Shown in pieces: positions 8,117-17,669 of a DNA stretch of 18,439 bases (position 1 is its first letter; every line of letters starts with the position of its first letter). Made by a program: the position numbers and the translations under genes. The DNA comes from Planoprotostelium fungivorum (taxonomy: Eukaryota; Evosea; Variosea; Cavosteliida; Cavosteliaceae). The notes beneath the pieces were generated by a model. That model did no database searches. It saw nothing but the letters and a program-made list of their open reading frames with translations, and had not been told where the DNA came from. The stretch covers positions 1 to 18,439 of the forward strand of contig MDYQ01000354.1 in the NCBI GenBank assembly GCA_003024175.1. The letters run 5' to 3'.

Positions 8117-11100
8117 TCATACGTTTTGATGTCCCTCCCCCGCATATTCTATGGCAGTGATGATCATCTCCTTCATTTTGTCGTAACTAGTATACTGAGG
8201 TAGATCTAGGACACCACTGCAAGTATGGGCATGTGGCAAAAGATCTTTGCCTTCTCCTTTCCTCACAGAGAGTATCACCTCTTGTCCACCCACTGGAAGC
8301 CTCGACCTGGAGGTCGTATAATGCAGAAGTTTCACCAGCTGTTCTTTTGATAGCTCTCTGATGACCCTCTTGAAATCTGACCTTCTTCCTCGGTCGAGGT
8401 CGAGAGAGATACGTGTGACCGCAAGGAGACCTTCAGCTGACACCTCTCGTTCGCCCTCTAATCTCTGACGTATCATCTCCGGTGTGAAAATGGCCATCCA
8501 TTCGGCGGGAATGATCGAAAAGAGGCCTTCCAACACCTTTCCAGCGGAGAATCTGACCTTGTCCACCAATTCGTATGCTGCAGCCTGCTCACTCCACTGC
8601 TCATAGTTCTCCCTATCTACCGGACGATTGGCCTGGGAAGTTGTGGTCATGGGAAAAGTGGGTGTCTCCTTGGTCAATGCCGGATAGGAAGCTTCAATTG
8701 GACCATAATCAAATTGTGCATCTAGCACTTCCTCGAGAGTGTACATGGATCGGCCGGACAGATCACTGTAGTCCTCCTTGGAGAGCGTGCGGCCGGTAAA
8801 CAACTTGTATGCAGCGTGAGACAGGGAGAGGGGAATCGGAGTGTTCTCCAGCAAGGCCTTCCCAATCATTACTCCTAGTCCCCTGAGGCATATACCATCT
8901 GGATCCACTGAATTGCGTATGTATGTGTCGGAGTTGAAATAGTGAGTATCTTGGTTCGGATTTACCAAGCGTAGCAAACTAAGGTGACCCTCGGGGGAAC
9001 CAGCGATTGGTGCTTGTACGTGTTGACATACCACTGTGAACATCTCCCTGGTGAGGCCTCCGGCGTCAACCCCACGGAATTTCCCGGACTGATCCTGTTG
9101 GCGTACACAGATCGATTTGGTATACATTGAAGGATCTGCTGTGGCAAATTCCTTCAATACCTGAAGGGCTCGGTTTGGTTGGGCGGTCAAAGTGATCTGC
9201 CAGATACCTGCGGTGGACATCTGGTCTGATAGGTGCCTCCGTACAGCACTCCAGCGCGCATCCGAGGACAGTTGAGAGTATTCTTGCTTCTTGATCTCTC
9301 CCTCGTTCAACTCAGCGGGTGTTGGCCTGTCCATGCGGTACATGCGTATACAAGCTTCAATTGGGACTGGTAGGCTATGAATCTCCTGGATGGATAGGTC
9401 CAAGGCTCGCAGTAGTGCTCTGCACATCGCCAGTGTTGGGCCAGAGCTCTTCAAGAAGGCTTCCTCCATAAACCTCAAAGAGCGCTGCCGGTCCGCTTGG
9501 ATTCTTTGGTGGAAGTTCTGAACGGTCTCGATGAGGTGTGTGATATGTTTTTTCATCTCCCGGCGTACTCTGGGCACAACAGTGTCATCCACATACTCTT
9601 GGCACTTATAGGCGGATCGTTCACTCCGGAGATGCTCGTGGAAGTGCCTATATACCAGCTCGTACACCCGTTCAGGACGGAAGTATTTGATTTGGTTATC
9701 TGCCCCTCTGAAAGGAAGATTGAGGTCTGGTAGCTCCTGGAGCAGTCTGTCGCGGTGCTGCCTGATCTCTTCCTCGAAACAGCGACTTGCAAACGGTTCG
9801 ATTCTTAAGGCAATGATACTGCTAGTCTCTCGATGTAAATTGACATATCCAGCCTTTCCAGAGGACCAAAAAATTCCCCTTCGATTCTTATTGAAGATGG
9901 CAGTCCAGGTACTGTGCCAGATGCCGGACCATCTGCCTATAGTGATGTCATTTTTTGCCGACGGATCTGCGGTACCACCCACCCAACCGTTGGGATATCG
10001 GATGATCATCAGACGTACAGGATAGCTCCCGGCGGATATCTCGGAGAGATTTCACGACAGGTTGTACATATAACTCCAAAACTCGGGGGGCGATATCTGG
10101 CACCTGTCGTCGTTCCCCCTCTAGGCCGCGAATGTCATTGCGGATCTTCTGCGCGATGTTCCTGGCTTTGATCTCGACATCTCGCTTCATCATAGCAAAT
10201 CGCTAAACGGTTCAGTTCTCATCGCTAAATGTACGAACTAAATGTCTCACCTGACCAAACAACAATCGACGCATCTGCGGAATTCCAGTCATCTCCTCGT
10301 GAAAATTGCCAGCACCGATCGATTCCTTCGCACTGTCAAGCTTGGAGCACACGGGGACCATGGTGATGTTCTCCAAAGGTCTGTCATACGATTGGATATG
10401 TTCCCGACCAGCTTCCTTAGCGTTCTCTATCTTCTCGTCCCACGAGCCCGTCTGAAATTGGTCGATCTTAGTGAGGGCCAGGAATACACCCTTCAAGTCG
10501 CCATGTCCCATCTCATTTAGTACCCTCTTGGTCGCGGCTATGTTGGTCTTGGTCTGTCGGTATAGCGTGATAATGAACGACTTGCATTCCTTGAGAGCTG
10601 CTGCGGCGATCTCCTCATTGATGTAATTGGGGTCGTTGAAGCCTGGTACATCCAATAATATGACACCCGGGGGGAGGTGAGGGAAAGGTCCCTGTACTCT
10701 GATAGTCTTGAGTTGTCCCCATTTCATGGCTGTCTTGATCTCGGCAGCCAGATGATCTCTTGTGACAGTACGCCCTCTGTTCGGTCGTAAATCTTTCATC
10801 CACTCGTGTAGTAATTGGTCCGCCGGAATGGTGGATGGTCTGGGTTTGGAACACCTTCCACGGTGAACGGTCTCGATCTTCTTCCCGATAGATGGGAAAT
10901 GCTGTACATGTGCGATCAATTTATATTGACCACATCTGCAATTGAGATGCCCACCTCCTCTTCATCGCGGTATTTACGAAGAATTTCTCGCCATTCCTCT
11001 GGGGGCCACATGATTTCCTCCATATAGAAGTCCTTCCCTGGCCTCCATACCATCTCCACCGTGATTGATGTGCAAGACGTGTTGCCCTGTCCGGTGGGAA

Positions 11101-12119
11101 GGATCTCCTGTCCAAGTATTGCGTTGATGAGTGATGATTTTCCCTCCTGTGAATCCCCTATCATCCCGATCTTGACCCAGGTGGTAAGCTGCCCGTTGGA
11201 GTACACTGGATTATTGTCGAAGACCTCCGTATCGATCGAATCTTCCATAGCCTCTAACGCACGCTCTGACAGTATGCCGGTATTATCTGACCAGGATCGG
11301 GCGTGCTCAGACCATGCTTTTAGGTTGTTGGTACGGTACACAAACTCCTCTGTTACGGCGGTCATATAGATGTCTGGATGCCAAAGTCACGGCTCACCTC
11401 GTCCCTCTGTCGACAATGCAGTGGCTTCGGTGAGAAGTTGATAGTGAGGCACATCCTCAACACGTGTCTCAAGGAGAGTTAGAGTCCGTCCCAGAGATTC
11501 ATTTCCGTATGACTGGTGTTTCAGCTCCTCATCAACCCACTGCAGTGTGTTGATGCGCAGATGCAAGAATGGAGCCACCACAGAGGGGCCGTCCTGCCAC
11601 GGGACAAGTGTGGGTGGGCTGTGGATTGACCTATGGAGGAGGCCAAGCTCTACAGCCTGCTGAAGACTGTTTCTACCTTCTGGCGAGGCGGTGATGAAGA
11701 GTTTCCTCTTCTCCAGCATGTTGAAGAGGCTTTCGTTTGATGCAATGCCACTTTCCTTCACACCAATGCCATTCTCCTCATAATCCTTCATGGCTTTGGG
11801 TCCCAAATTCATGGATGTGATCCCTTCCGTGATAGCCTGCTGATTGTTAATCGCCATGGTGTGGTGGAGGCGTTCACTTGAGCTTCTGGATCTTGCGAGG
11901 GATGTGTCCCCTCAAATGTCATGGTCTCCACTGAGCAGTTGCGAATGTGCCGGTTGATCTCCTCCTTCGAGTCTGAGCCCTCCTTCAGTCGATTAGATTG
12001 TGTTATTGGTTTGCTCTCCACCGTTCCAATTTTTCGGGGGTTGGGCTTAACCACAAATTCTCGGTTTGATGCCGCGCGGTCACGGTAAGCTCGGTAAACT
12101 CAACCCGAAAGTGGGGCAT
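8117..12119 (-). CDS. Dynamin-like GTPase fused to HECT E3 ubiquitin ligase (about 1,250 aa)
   Basis: Seven exons in matching phase: 12119-12055, 12013-11878, 11839-11398, 11373-10955 (or to 10934), 10901-10251, 10202-10019, 9966-8117. Introns are 41, 38, 24, 53 (or 32), 48 and 52 nt. Residue numbers use the 1,248-aa version. A large G domain has P-loop GDSQEGKS (287, bases 11158-11135), DVPG (438, 10652-10641) and TKID (498, 10472-10461). SSLINAILGQEILPT and the spacing resemble dynamin-superfamily proteins of the SLIP-GC type. A helical stalk-like region follows. The C-terminus (about 867-1248) is a HECT domain: GVDAGGLTREMF, GLGVMIGKALLENTPIPLSL and the active site LPHAHTCSGVLDLPQY, with catalytic Cys 1215 at 8221-8219. 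HECT ligases take ubiquitin from an E2 on that Cys and pass it to substrate. The fusion suggests GTP- or membrane-regulated ubiquitination (inference). The first exon is least certain; an internal ATG at 11922 is the fallback start. Confidence 0.85.
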
Positions 12120-12461
12120 TGCTCCACTGCTGGCAGTTGAGAGAAGGCGGTTGGTTCGAACGGATGGACGGAGGTCACGACGATAATACTTCTTCTACCC
12201 AGTTTAAGCCAGGGAAGTTTCATGAATTTGATTTGTCGCACTTTCGGGAGATTATCCCACGTTTTCTGATTTTCTTCTCGGAGATCTGTCACAGCTCCTC
12301 CACGCGAAAGGTTGGATCAATGATTCGGTTTTTCCGGTTGGTAGTCAAATGGTGCATTGAGAATGGATCACTTCTCTCCCGACTTCTGGAATATGCACGA
12401 CAAAAAAATTAGTGATCCAAATGCATGGACACCAACCAGAAAAACCAAATCCAATGCTCGT
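12120..12461. other. Gap between genes; possible exon on the minus strand
   Basis: The minus strand contains VTDLREENQKTWDNLPKVRQ (about 12295-12236) in an open frame. Near 12385-12365 there is a good intron-end signature (TCACTAAT, a T-run, CATATTCCAG). This may be a 5' exon of the GTPase-HECT gene or a 3' exon of the upstream gene. I found no phase-consistent link. The plus-strand frame 12119-12412 is equally open. Confidence 0.25.
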
Positions 12462-13237
12462 CTATCTCCTCTCACCCTTGGACCTTTCAGATCTTGAAGA
12501 GGAGCACTTTATGACCTGAAGCATCAAGAGTTGTGCTATCTTTCGAGCCAGAGTTAGGGGTAGATGCGTAAATGAGTCTTCTGTGACTCTTGCCTGCAGA
12601 ACATGTCGTTTATCCTGGAAGGTGGGAGATTTACTTGATTGACTTTCACATTTGTTATCACTACTCACCCTGAAGTAAGAACAGATTTCATTCTGACCTT
12701 CCCTTCTGTGCTGTGGAAAAGAATCAGATCATCTCTTGGACACACAGTGAGTCCTGGAGGAACAAAAAAATTGAAGAGAGCTTGACACATTAATCTTGCT
12801 GTAGCTGAGTCAAAAGACATTATCACGATCCCATCGAGGACGTCAATCCAGAATGGAGTCATTATCAACGAAGACATTATTATGAACGTCCTCACGGTGA
12901 GAATAGGCACAAACATTCGTGTCCAAATCCTCACCCCGATTTCACACGTCTTTCTGATCGATCTCAGAGTCTGACTTTCTGGATCCACTTCGTGATATCT
13001 CACTTCTTCTATTTCCGCCGCGATCTCTGGTATCGTTACTTCGTCTGGGCCCCTCGTGGAATCTGCACCAGTGCTGGCCGTGAGGATAATTGTTCTCACA
13101 CGTTCAGGTTCTGGCGGATGGTCAACACAGACACAGACCTTACCTCGTTTCGCCTTTCAACGAAATTTGGATCGGACATCGTACGGCATATAAATGTCAT
13201 AGAGAAACTCGTATCCACAACATCTATTACCAGCCAT
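12462..13237 (-). CDS. Uncharacterised protein, three exons (241 aa)
   Basis: Exons 13237-13178, 13153-12669 and 12642-12462 (TAG) give 242 codons in phase. Introns are 24 nt (13177-13154, weak donor GTCCGA, contains an in-frame TGA) and 26 nt (12668-12643, GTGAGT donor; a 35-nt version also fits). The N-terminus reads MAGNRCCGYEFLYDIYMPYD, then GKVCVCVDHPPEPERVRTII. The middle has a hydrophobic stretch (FVPILTVRTFIIMSSLIMTP) that may be membrane-associated or a core strand. Exon 2 ends with CPRDDLILFHSTEGKVRM, and exon 3 is basic. No family is recognised. The start codon overlaps the last codons of the upstream ankyrin gene. Confidence 0.5.
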
Positions 13238-13913
13238 TCATTCTCTGTCTTCTCTTCTCCAGTAACATCTTTTCAATCTCTTTGTAACCCAACTTAGATG
13301 CATGGTGAATGGCGTAGTTGTCTCGTGCTGTTGGGTCCACCTTTGGATGCTACAAGAGTAGACGCAGTTCCTCTTTAGAATGGCCGCGCACTGCAGTTAT
13401 AAGAGCTTCATTATTCTGGGCTGAAGGATCTGCCTTTGGATGGTCCAAGAGTAGACGTAGTTCCTTTACGCATCTCCCTCTGGCTGCCGCCCTCAGAAAG
13501 AAGCTGGTTACTCTTCCGTTTCGAAGAAGTTCCACAACCTTGGTGTATTCCCTCTCTGCGTTGACAAGGAACAGAGACGCATCGAGAGGAGGGTGATATC
13601 TCGACGATGGAAACAAACGACGAGAGATGAAGAAGCTCATCCAGGACATGTATGGATTTGTGTGATGAGAGCAGGATGTTCCAAAGGACCGTCCGACTGC
13701 CAAGGATATTGCAGACAAGACTAAATGACGGAGGTAGACGTATCTATACAATGGATATAAAATCTCTCGTCTCGTGTATTTCTCTTGGTAAAGTGCTCTA
13801 TCGGGATTCATTCTCCTCTGTGTGGCAAAGTTGGTGTTGTGATGAGGCAGAGAGAGGCGAAAGATCTCTTGCTGGTGAAATTGATTTCCGTTCGATGGCA
13901 AGCAGACACCCAT
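13227..13913 (-). pseudogene. Ankyrin-repeat gene with a premature stop
   Basis: The frame runs from ATG at 13913. After a non-repeat N-terminal region (SAISLAVGRSFG, MSFFISRRLFPSSRYHPPL) it reads NAEREYTKVVELLRNGRV and then 31-residue ankyrin units (LRLLLDHPKADPSAQNNEAL, then ITAVRGHSKEE). The next unit is broken at TAG (13352-13350), where a conserved Asp would stand (LLL stop HPKVDP). The frame then continues as VDPTARDNYAIHHASKLGYK to TAA at 13229-13227. The loss costs about 40 residues, so the product may be a shortened but stable protein; alternatively the gene is dying. A conserved N-terminal F-box, common in such proteins, is not evident. Overlapping plus frames 13652-13918 and 13785-14003 are judged shadows. 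Confidence 0.55.
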
Positions 13914-13994
13914 CCTAAGATTCTAACGAGTCTTATAATGGCCTCCTACGGAGAGATGAGGGAGGTAATTGGCCTTCATTCTGGTGGCCCAGAA

Positions 13995-14009
13995 TATATA
14001 TAACCAATA
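13995..14009 (-). promoter_or_regulatory. Candidate TATA box with inverted CCAAT
   Basis: On the minus strand ATTGGTTATATATA lies about 82 nt upstream of the ankyrin ATG at 13913. This is a workable distance for a start of transcription near 13965. An upstream ATG at 13979 is too close to the TATA to be the main start, although it would join the same frame through a 27-nt GT-AG intron. Confidence 0.4.
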
Positions 14010-14111
14010 GAGAAGGAACTATATCACTGCGATTACGATCACGGGATCTGTTTGTCATCACCGCCACCGTCATCATGCATCGTCATGACGAGGGACAATG
14101 TTGTCTGTAGC
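14010..14111. other. Intergenic, no feature seen
   Basis: Short stretch rich in ATCATGACG-like repeats between the TATA candidate and the next minus-strand gene. It may include an intron continuing that gene, since a GTGAGC donor sits at 14115-14110. Confidence 0.3.
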
Positions 14112-14612
14112 TCACCTTTCTGTCCAGATATTGCCTTCCTGCACATCAATTGGTAGATCCGCGAGTGTGTACTGTGTACGGAGAAATTTCATGGTCCATG
14201 GAGAGAAGGCGCAGCATCTCGCGTCGGTCTGCACGATGATCATTCTACAACGAGGCGTTTGAATATGTCGTACCTTGCTCTGGACGGTGAACAGGCATCT
14301 CTGGGTGCGGATCCCCACAGTTCAATCACAAATTGTAACGTCTCTGTCGATGTGGCCACCACAATTACAATCAGATCGTCTGACCGTGCACAGTCGCAAT
14401 CCCCATCCTGATGAATGAGGGAATAGCATCTGAAGACCAACTGCTGTAACCACGCGCCCAATGAAGTGCCTCCGATCTAGGTTTTGAGCCATCTATCTCG
14501 TATCAGTATGGAATTTCTTCTGACCTTTTGAGCCGAAGCTTTTTCATCCGCTGGAAGAACAACACTTGATAGCCGTTAGTCCAACGACCAGCACGATCGT
14601 CTCAGCCATCAT
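14112..14612 (-). CDS. Small basic protein, five short exons (about 112 aa), tentative
   Basis: Two ATGs at 14612 and 14609 open the frame MAETI. Exons 14609-14595, 14550-14525, 14476-14385, 14343-14274 and 14244-14112 match in phase to a TGA. Introns are 44, 48, 41 and 29 nt. The first has a strong branch/acceptor pattern (ACTAAC, then TTGTTCTTCCAG). The chain reads RMKKLRLKRSEALHWARGYS, then ETLQFVIELWGSAPRDAC, then MIIVQTDARCCAFSPW. A competing unspliced frame (14461-14240, with SDDLIVIVVATSTETLQFVI) is also well formed and cannot be excluded. Product not recognised. Confidence 0.38.
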
Positions 14613-14631
14613 GGCGATAGAATCAACCTCG

Positions 14632-14964
14632 TCACCTGATGCTGCGATGGCACCGAGGAGGGTTGAAGAGTGCGTCGAGATGCTGGTTGAGGGCGGAGAC
14701 GGACACTTGGGCAATTGCGCGAGTGCCTTGACGTCGTAACAGATACCTCAGGAGGGATTCGGTTATCAGAGAAAAGATTATTCTCCATCACACGTCACCG
14801 TGGCAACCACCGAGTCCCTCTCCTGGGACAAGTAAGAAGAGAAGATCGAGGAAATCTCATCCCTACTTCGATTTCATCTGCACACATACGTGATATCCAC
14901 AAGAATCATTCCACTACATTTCCACGAGATCTCCCTTCACCACCTCAAAGAGTCTCTCCATCAT
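14632..14964 (-). CDS. Possible small gene, splicing unresolved
   Basis: A natural start (MMERLFEVVKGDLVE) lies at 14964. A convincing open stretch (SLITESLLRYLLRRQGTRAI then AQVSVSALNQHLDALFNP) ends at TGA 14634-14632, 20 nt before the next gene's ATG. Between them is a good acceptor (TTCTTACTTGTCCCAG), but the connecting exon could not be fixed. The plus-strand frame 14715-15053 and a 42-codon plus frame from 14611 compete. Confidence 0.3.
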
Positions 14965-15172
14965 CTCTCAACTTGCATCCGATCGTTTTGACAGATCTTC
15001 CATCTCTGCTCTGCTTTCCTTCTGCTCTTTACCCTCCTCCTCCTCTCTTTTGAGGGCGACGCTGAACTCTTTAAAGATGAAAGATACAATGAAAATCAAG
15101 ACCCATTATTCACTACATGTCAGACGTTTTTGTCTATAGTGTGCATTGATAGCGCATAGCAGACTATCTGAA

Positions 15173-15505
15173 TCAGCCCCTGTAAAAAAGTTGACAACAA
15201 GCACTCAACGTACAGCAGAGATGAACGATAATCTTCTGTGGCCACTCTACACTGCATTTTATTCGTTCATTGTTTTCCAAAAACCTAACGGTGCGGCAGT
15301 GGCGGTAAGAAACAACATTACCGTACTGACATTCTACAACTGTAAATGGTGAGCCAAAACACTGCATCACATCGGGAGCGCCTTCAAAAACAGCAGAAAG
15401 GGGCGAAACAGGTCTTTTTGCAACGGCTAATAGCCACACAACATCAGTTAGCATCGGATCTATTACCACTCTTTGACGGAGAGCATCAAGTGTCTGTAGA
15501 GGCAT
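15173..15505 (-). CDS. Uncharacterised 110-aa protein
   Basis: Uninterrupted frame from ATG at 15505 to TGA at 15173; it is open a further 15 or so codons upstream. It reads MPLQTLDALRQRVVIDPMLT, DVVWLLAVAKRPVSPLSAVF, then Cys-containing strands (VECQYGNVVSYRHC, NERIKCSVEWPQ). No family is recognised. The plus strand is also open in two pieces (15146-15352 and 15346-15543) that would need a splice. I prefer the minus strand because it needs none. A 24-bp segment (15248-15271) also occurs near base 1465. Confidence 0.4.
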   Translation of the reverse strand: MPLQTLDALRQRVVIDPMLTDVVWLLAVAKRPVSPLSAVFEGAPDVMQCFGSPFTVVECQYGNVVSYRHCRTVRFLENNERIKCSVEWPQKIIVHLCCTLSACCQLFYRG

Positions 15506-15838
15506 ATCGTCTCGATCCAAAACGCCGCTTCTTTCTGTCGTGATGTCTCGTGGTGTGATGTGATCAGACTACTCATTTGGTATTGACACATATAACGATG
15601 TAACATGCAACCGAGATTCTTTCAGCAACTCTATGATCATCATTATGCTTCTATTTTGATTCATACGTCGCAGGTGCATCGCATTATCGATCCTCCTCGA
15701 GAATTCTTGCTCGGATTGGTGATGAGGGTCTCGCTTTAGTTTATGGTGAGCCTTTAGACATCCAGGTTTCTCTTACATCAACAACATGCCACTCGATGGA
15801 TGCACCACGAGAACACACGACGAGGCGACGATCAGTGA

Positions 15839-16109
15839 TTACCAATATCGATCGTAATCATCATCGATCGTACGTATCTGTCCATCTGCTATCATCATAC
15901 CGGCATTCAGCGACATGTCTGCTTTGTTCAACTGCTCCTTCTGGCCTCTATCTCGTGACCACTGCTCCAGGCCTGGTCATCGTGTGTACAGAATAAAGTG
16001 ACCTAAGCGGACTAAAATGACTCCACCTGATGCTTTTTGATGGCTTTTGACTTTTTTTGGTGAACTCCTGCGGAATCCGACCAGATCGAGCAACAGTACG
16101 ATAAGCCAT
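15839..16109 (-). CDS. Small protein, two exons (76 aa), tentative
   Basis: ATG at 16109 opens MAYRTVARSGRIPQEFTKKS. A 40-nt intron with a weak donor (16012-15973) joins in phase to LEQWSRDRGQKEQLNKADMS and on to TAA at 15841-15839. The reading is natural and basic at the N-terminus. A long plus-strand frame (15632-15996, about 120 codons, no ATG at its start) covers exon 2 and is an alternative. Unrecognised family. Confidence 0.3.
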
Positions 16110-16139
16110 CAAAGTGTGTCCAAGAAAAGATGCTTTCAC

Positions 16140-16378
16140 TTTTTACATCAGTAGGCTGTAAGCTTTGGAACTCGTTTAAGGGTACCAATCTTCGTGGTGA
16201 TGGATCAACACCTCTAACAGGTGAGTTGAGACTGGCTCAATCGACGATAAGCTAAAAGTGTTTATTCATAGCAGGGTATTCATTGTTGTATAGGAATTAA
16301 CTTTAAAACCGATCAAATCGATTTAATCCTTTAACAGTCTACAATCCGATACGAATATATGCAGGTCATATCCACAGC
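16140..16378. other. AT-rich intergenic DNA
   Basis: No gene is supported. The stretch is AT-rich (for example 16260-16340). A GTGAGT at 16220-16225 after CTAACAG would suit a donor, but no open exon precedes it. Confidence 0.35.
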
Positions 16379-16600
16379 ATGACAGAACAGACACACCAGA
16401 TGGACGAACACATGCAATGTGAGATTACTGTTCTGATTGTCTATCTGATCGACGTCCAGATGCATTCCAACAGGAGTTATCTCATTGCACTTTCACCAGA
16501 TTTGAATTAGCTGGTAAGAGACGTGGTAGCCAATACGGCATTGCGGATACCTCCCGTGGTGGAACAATTTGACACCGAAATGATGACAGGAAGCCAATAG
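16379..16600 (+). CDS. Short open frame interrupted by TAG, uncharacterised
   Basis: ATG at 16379 opens MTEQTHQMDEHMQCEITVLI, followed by VYLIDVQMHSNRSYLIALS, to TAG at 16508-16510. The same frame continues as LVRDVVANTALRIPPVVEQF to TAG at 16598-16600. Both halves have plausible codon use. A 57-nt GT-AG intron (from about 16454) could remove the stop, but its ends are weak. Otherwise this is a 43-aa peptide or a broken gene. The His-rich minus frame over 16507-16824 is considered a shadow of GTG/GAT-rich DNA. Confidence 0.3.
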
Positions 16601-16709
16601 TCTGCACTAGTCTGCAACCGTTGATGGCGATGAGGGTGGGCACCATCGTGAGCGACATAACGAGTCACTCTCCGTGAGTGGTGGTGGAGCACCTGTCGGG
16701 TGAGCAGTT

Positions 16710-17021
16710 GTGGGCGGTGGAGAGGTTTTCGATGATCATTCAGCCGCAGATGGTGGTGCTGTTGTTCATCGTACCGGTGGCAGTGATGTTGATGATAGAA
16801 GCGTTGTTGCGGCAGTGACGTCACGTGACTTCATCACTCACAAAGTTGGATTGAAACAGGAAGATGCCACCACTGACCTCGGAGAAAGAAGCCGCAGGTG
16901 GTTGATACGAGAACGACTCCGTTGTAGATTGAGGTATGGTCTGATGTGGTGTGACCGTCCCCTGATGATTTCTCAACTGAGAGTGTCATTCATTCGTCCA
17001 GATTTTCAAGTTGAATGTTAG
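16710..17021 (+). CDS. Possible 103-codon frame in GTG/GAT-rich DNA
   Basis: The frame begins at GTG and encodes GGGEVFDDHSAADGGAVVHR and later VTSRDFITHKVGLKQEDATT, then a basic stretch (GERSRRWLIRERLRCRLRYG). An overlapping plus frame gives a hydrophobic run (MVVLLFIVPVAVMLMIEALL), and the minus strand gives a His-rich frame. Low-complexity composition makes all three long, so support for any one is weak. Confidence 0.2.
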   Translation: MGGGEVFDDHSAADGGAVVHRTGGSDVDDRSVVAAVTSRDFITHKVGLKQEDATTDLGERSRRWLIRERLRCRLRYGLMWCDRPLMISQLRVSFIRPDFQVEC

Positions 17022-17322
17022 CATTCTCGCCGATCGAGATGAATGATGATGACATCTTCACCTCCGATGGGAGCGCTGGGTGCAAATGTGATGGTCGAAA
17101 TGATGTAACAACTCTACAACCCTCTAGTCCCAATGTTCGAGTCTTAAATCGGTTGAAGGTACCACAAATTGGCGCGAAAGTTCCCTCCTCTACCGCTACG
17201 TAAGAGGCTTAATCGTATGCCAGACCTCTAAAGAGACTCGGCCGCAACCCTTCCCGTTGAGAAGTCAGTTGCCTGATTTTCCAATGAGATTTGGGTTAAA
17301 TATGTAACGCACCTTGTAAGAG
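17022..17322 (+). other. Possible exon, otherwise nothing clear
   Basis: A short plus frame from about 17040 (MNDDDIFTSDGSAGCKCDGR up to VRVLNRLK, then a GTACCA donor-like site near 17158) could be an exon. The remainder to 17322 has no supported feature. Confidence 0.2.
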
Positions 17323-17651
17323 GAACATCCCTCGGTTGAAGTGGGAGACGATATCACCCAACACCTTTCCCTTCTTAACAACGTCTATCATTGTTTTCGT
17401 CACCATGACCGTCTCACTATGGATAGGGACAATGGAGAGAGAAGACAGAATCGAATTCAGAAAGTCGAGATGTCAACAGGCAGATCGAAAGTACCAAGAG
17501 CAAGTGAATGAATTACGAAAGCAAGCCTCAGAGCAACAGTAGCGGATTCGTTGGGAAGAACGAAATCAAAAGACCCTCACGGAACAACTGGAGAGTGCAG
17601 ACGAGATATGAAGAGATGTCGCAATTGACTCTGGAATTGATGAGGGAATAG
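17323..17651 (+). CDS. Coiled-coil protein, partial and interrupted
   Basis: Exon 17323-17398 (EHPSVEVGDDITQHLSLLNN) joins in phase across a 28-nt GT-AG intron (17399-17426) to a charged helical stretch (MEREDRIEFRKSRCQQADRK, YQEQVNELRKQASEQQ). TAG follows at 17540-17542. The same frame resumes RIRWEERNQKTLTEQLES, then TGA. A frame shift gives RYEEMSQLTLELMRE and TAG at 17649-17651. A 39-nt intron (GTGAAT...CAGTAG) would remove the first stop. Either more introns or decay explains the breaks. An apparent membrane segment in the frame 17336-17542 disappears if the 28-nt intron is real. Confidence 0.35.
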
Positions 17652-17669
17652 TCATCGATTGCCCCTCAC

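Noticed and set aside
8962-9792. Small frames on both strands inside the HECT region
   Set aside because: Shadows of the 630-codon HECT exon.
17336-17542. Membrane protein with a TM segment before the coiled coil
   Set aside because: The TM reading disappears when the 28-nt intron 17399-17426 is removed; the rival exon has much better codon use.
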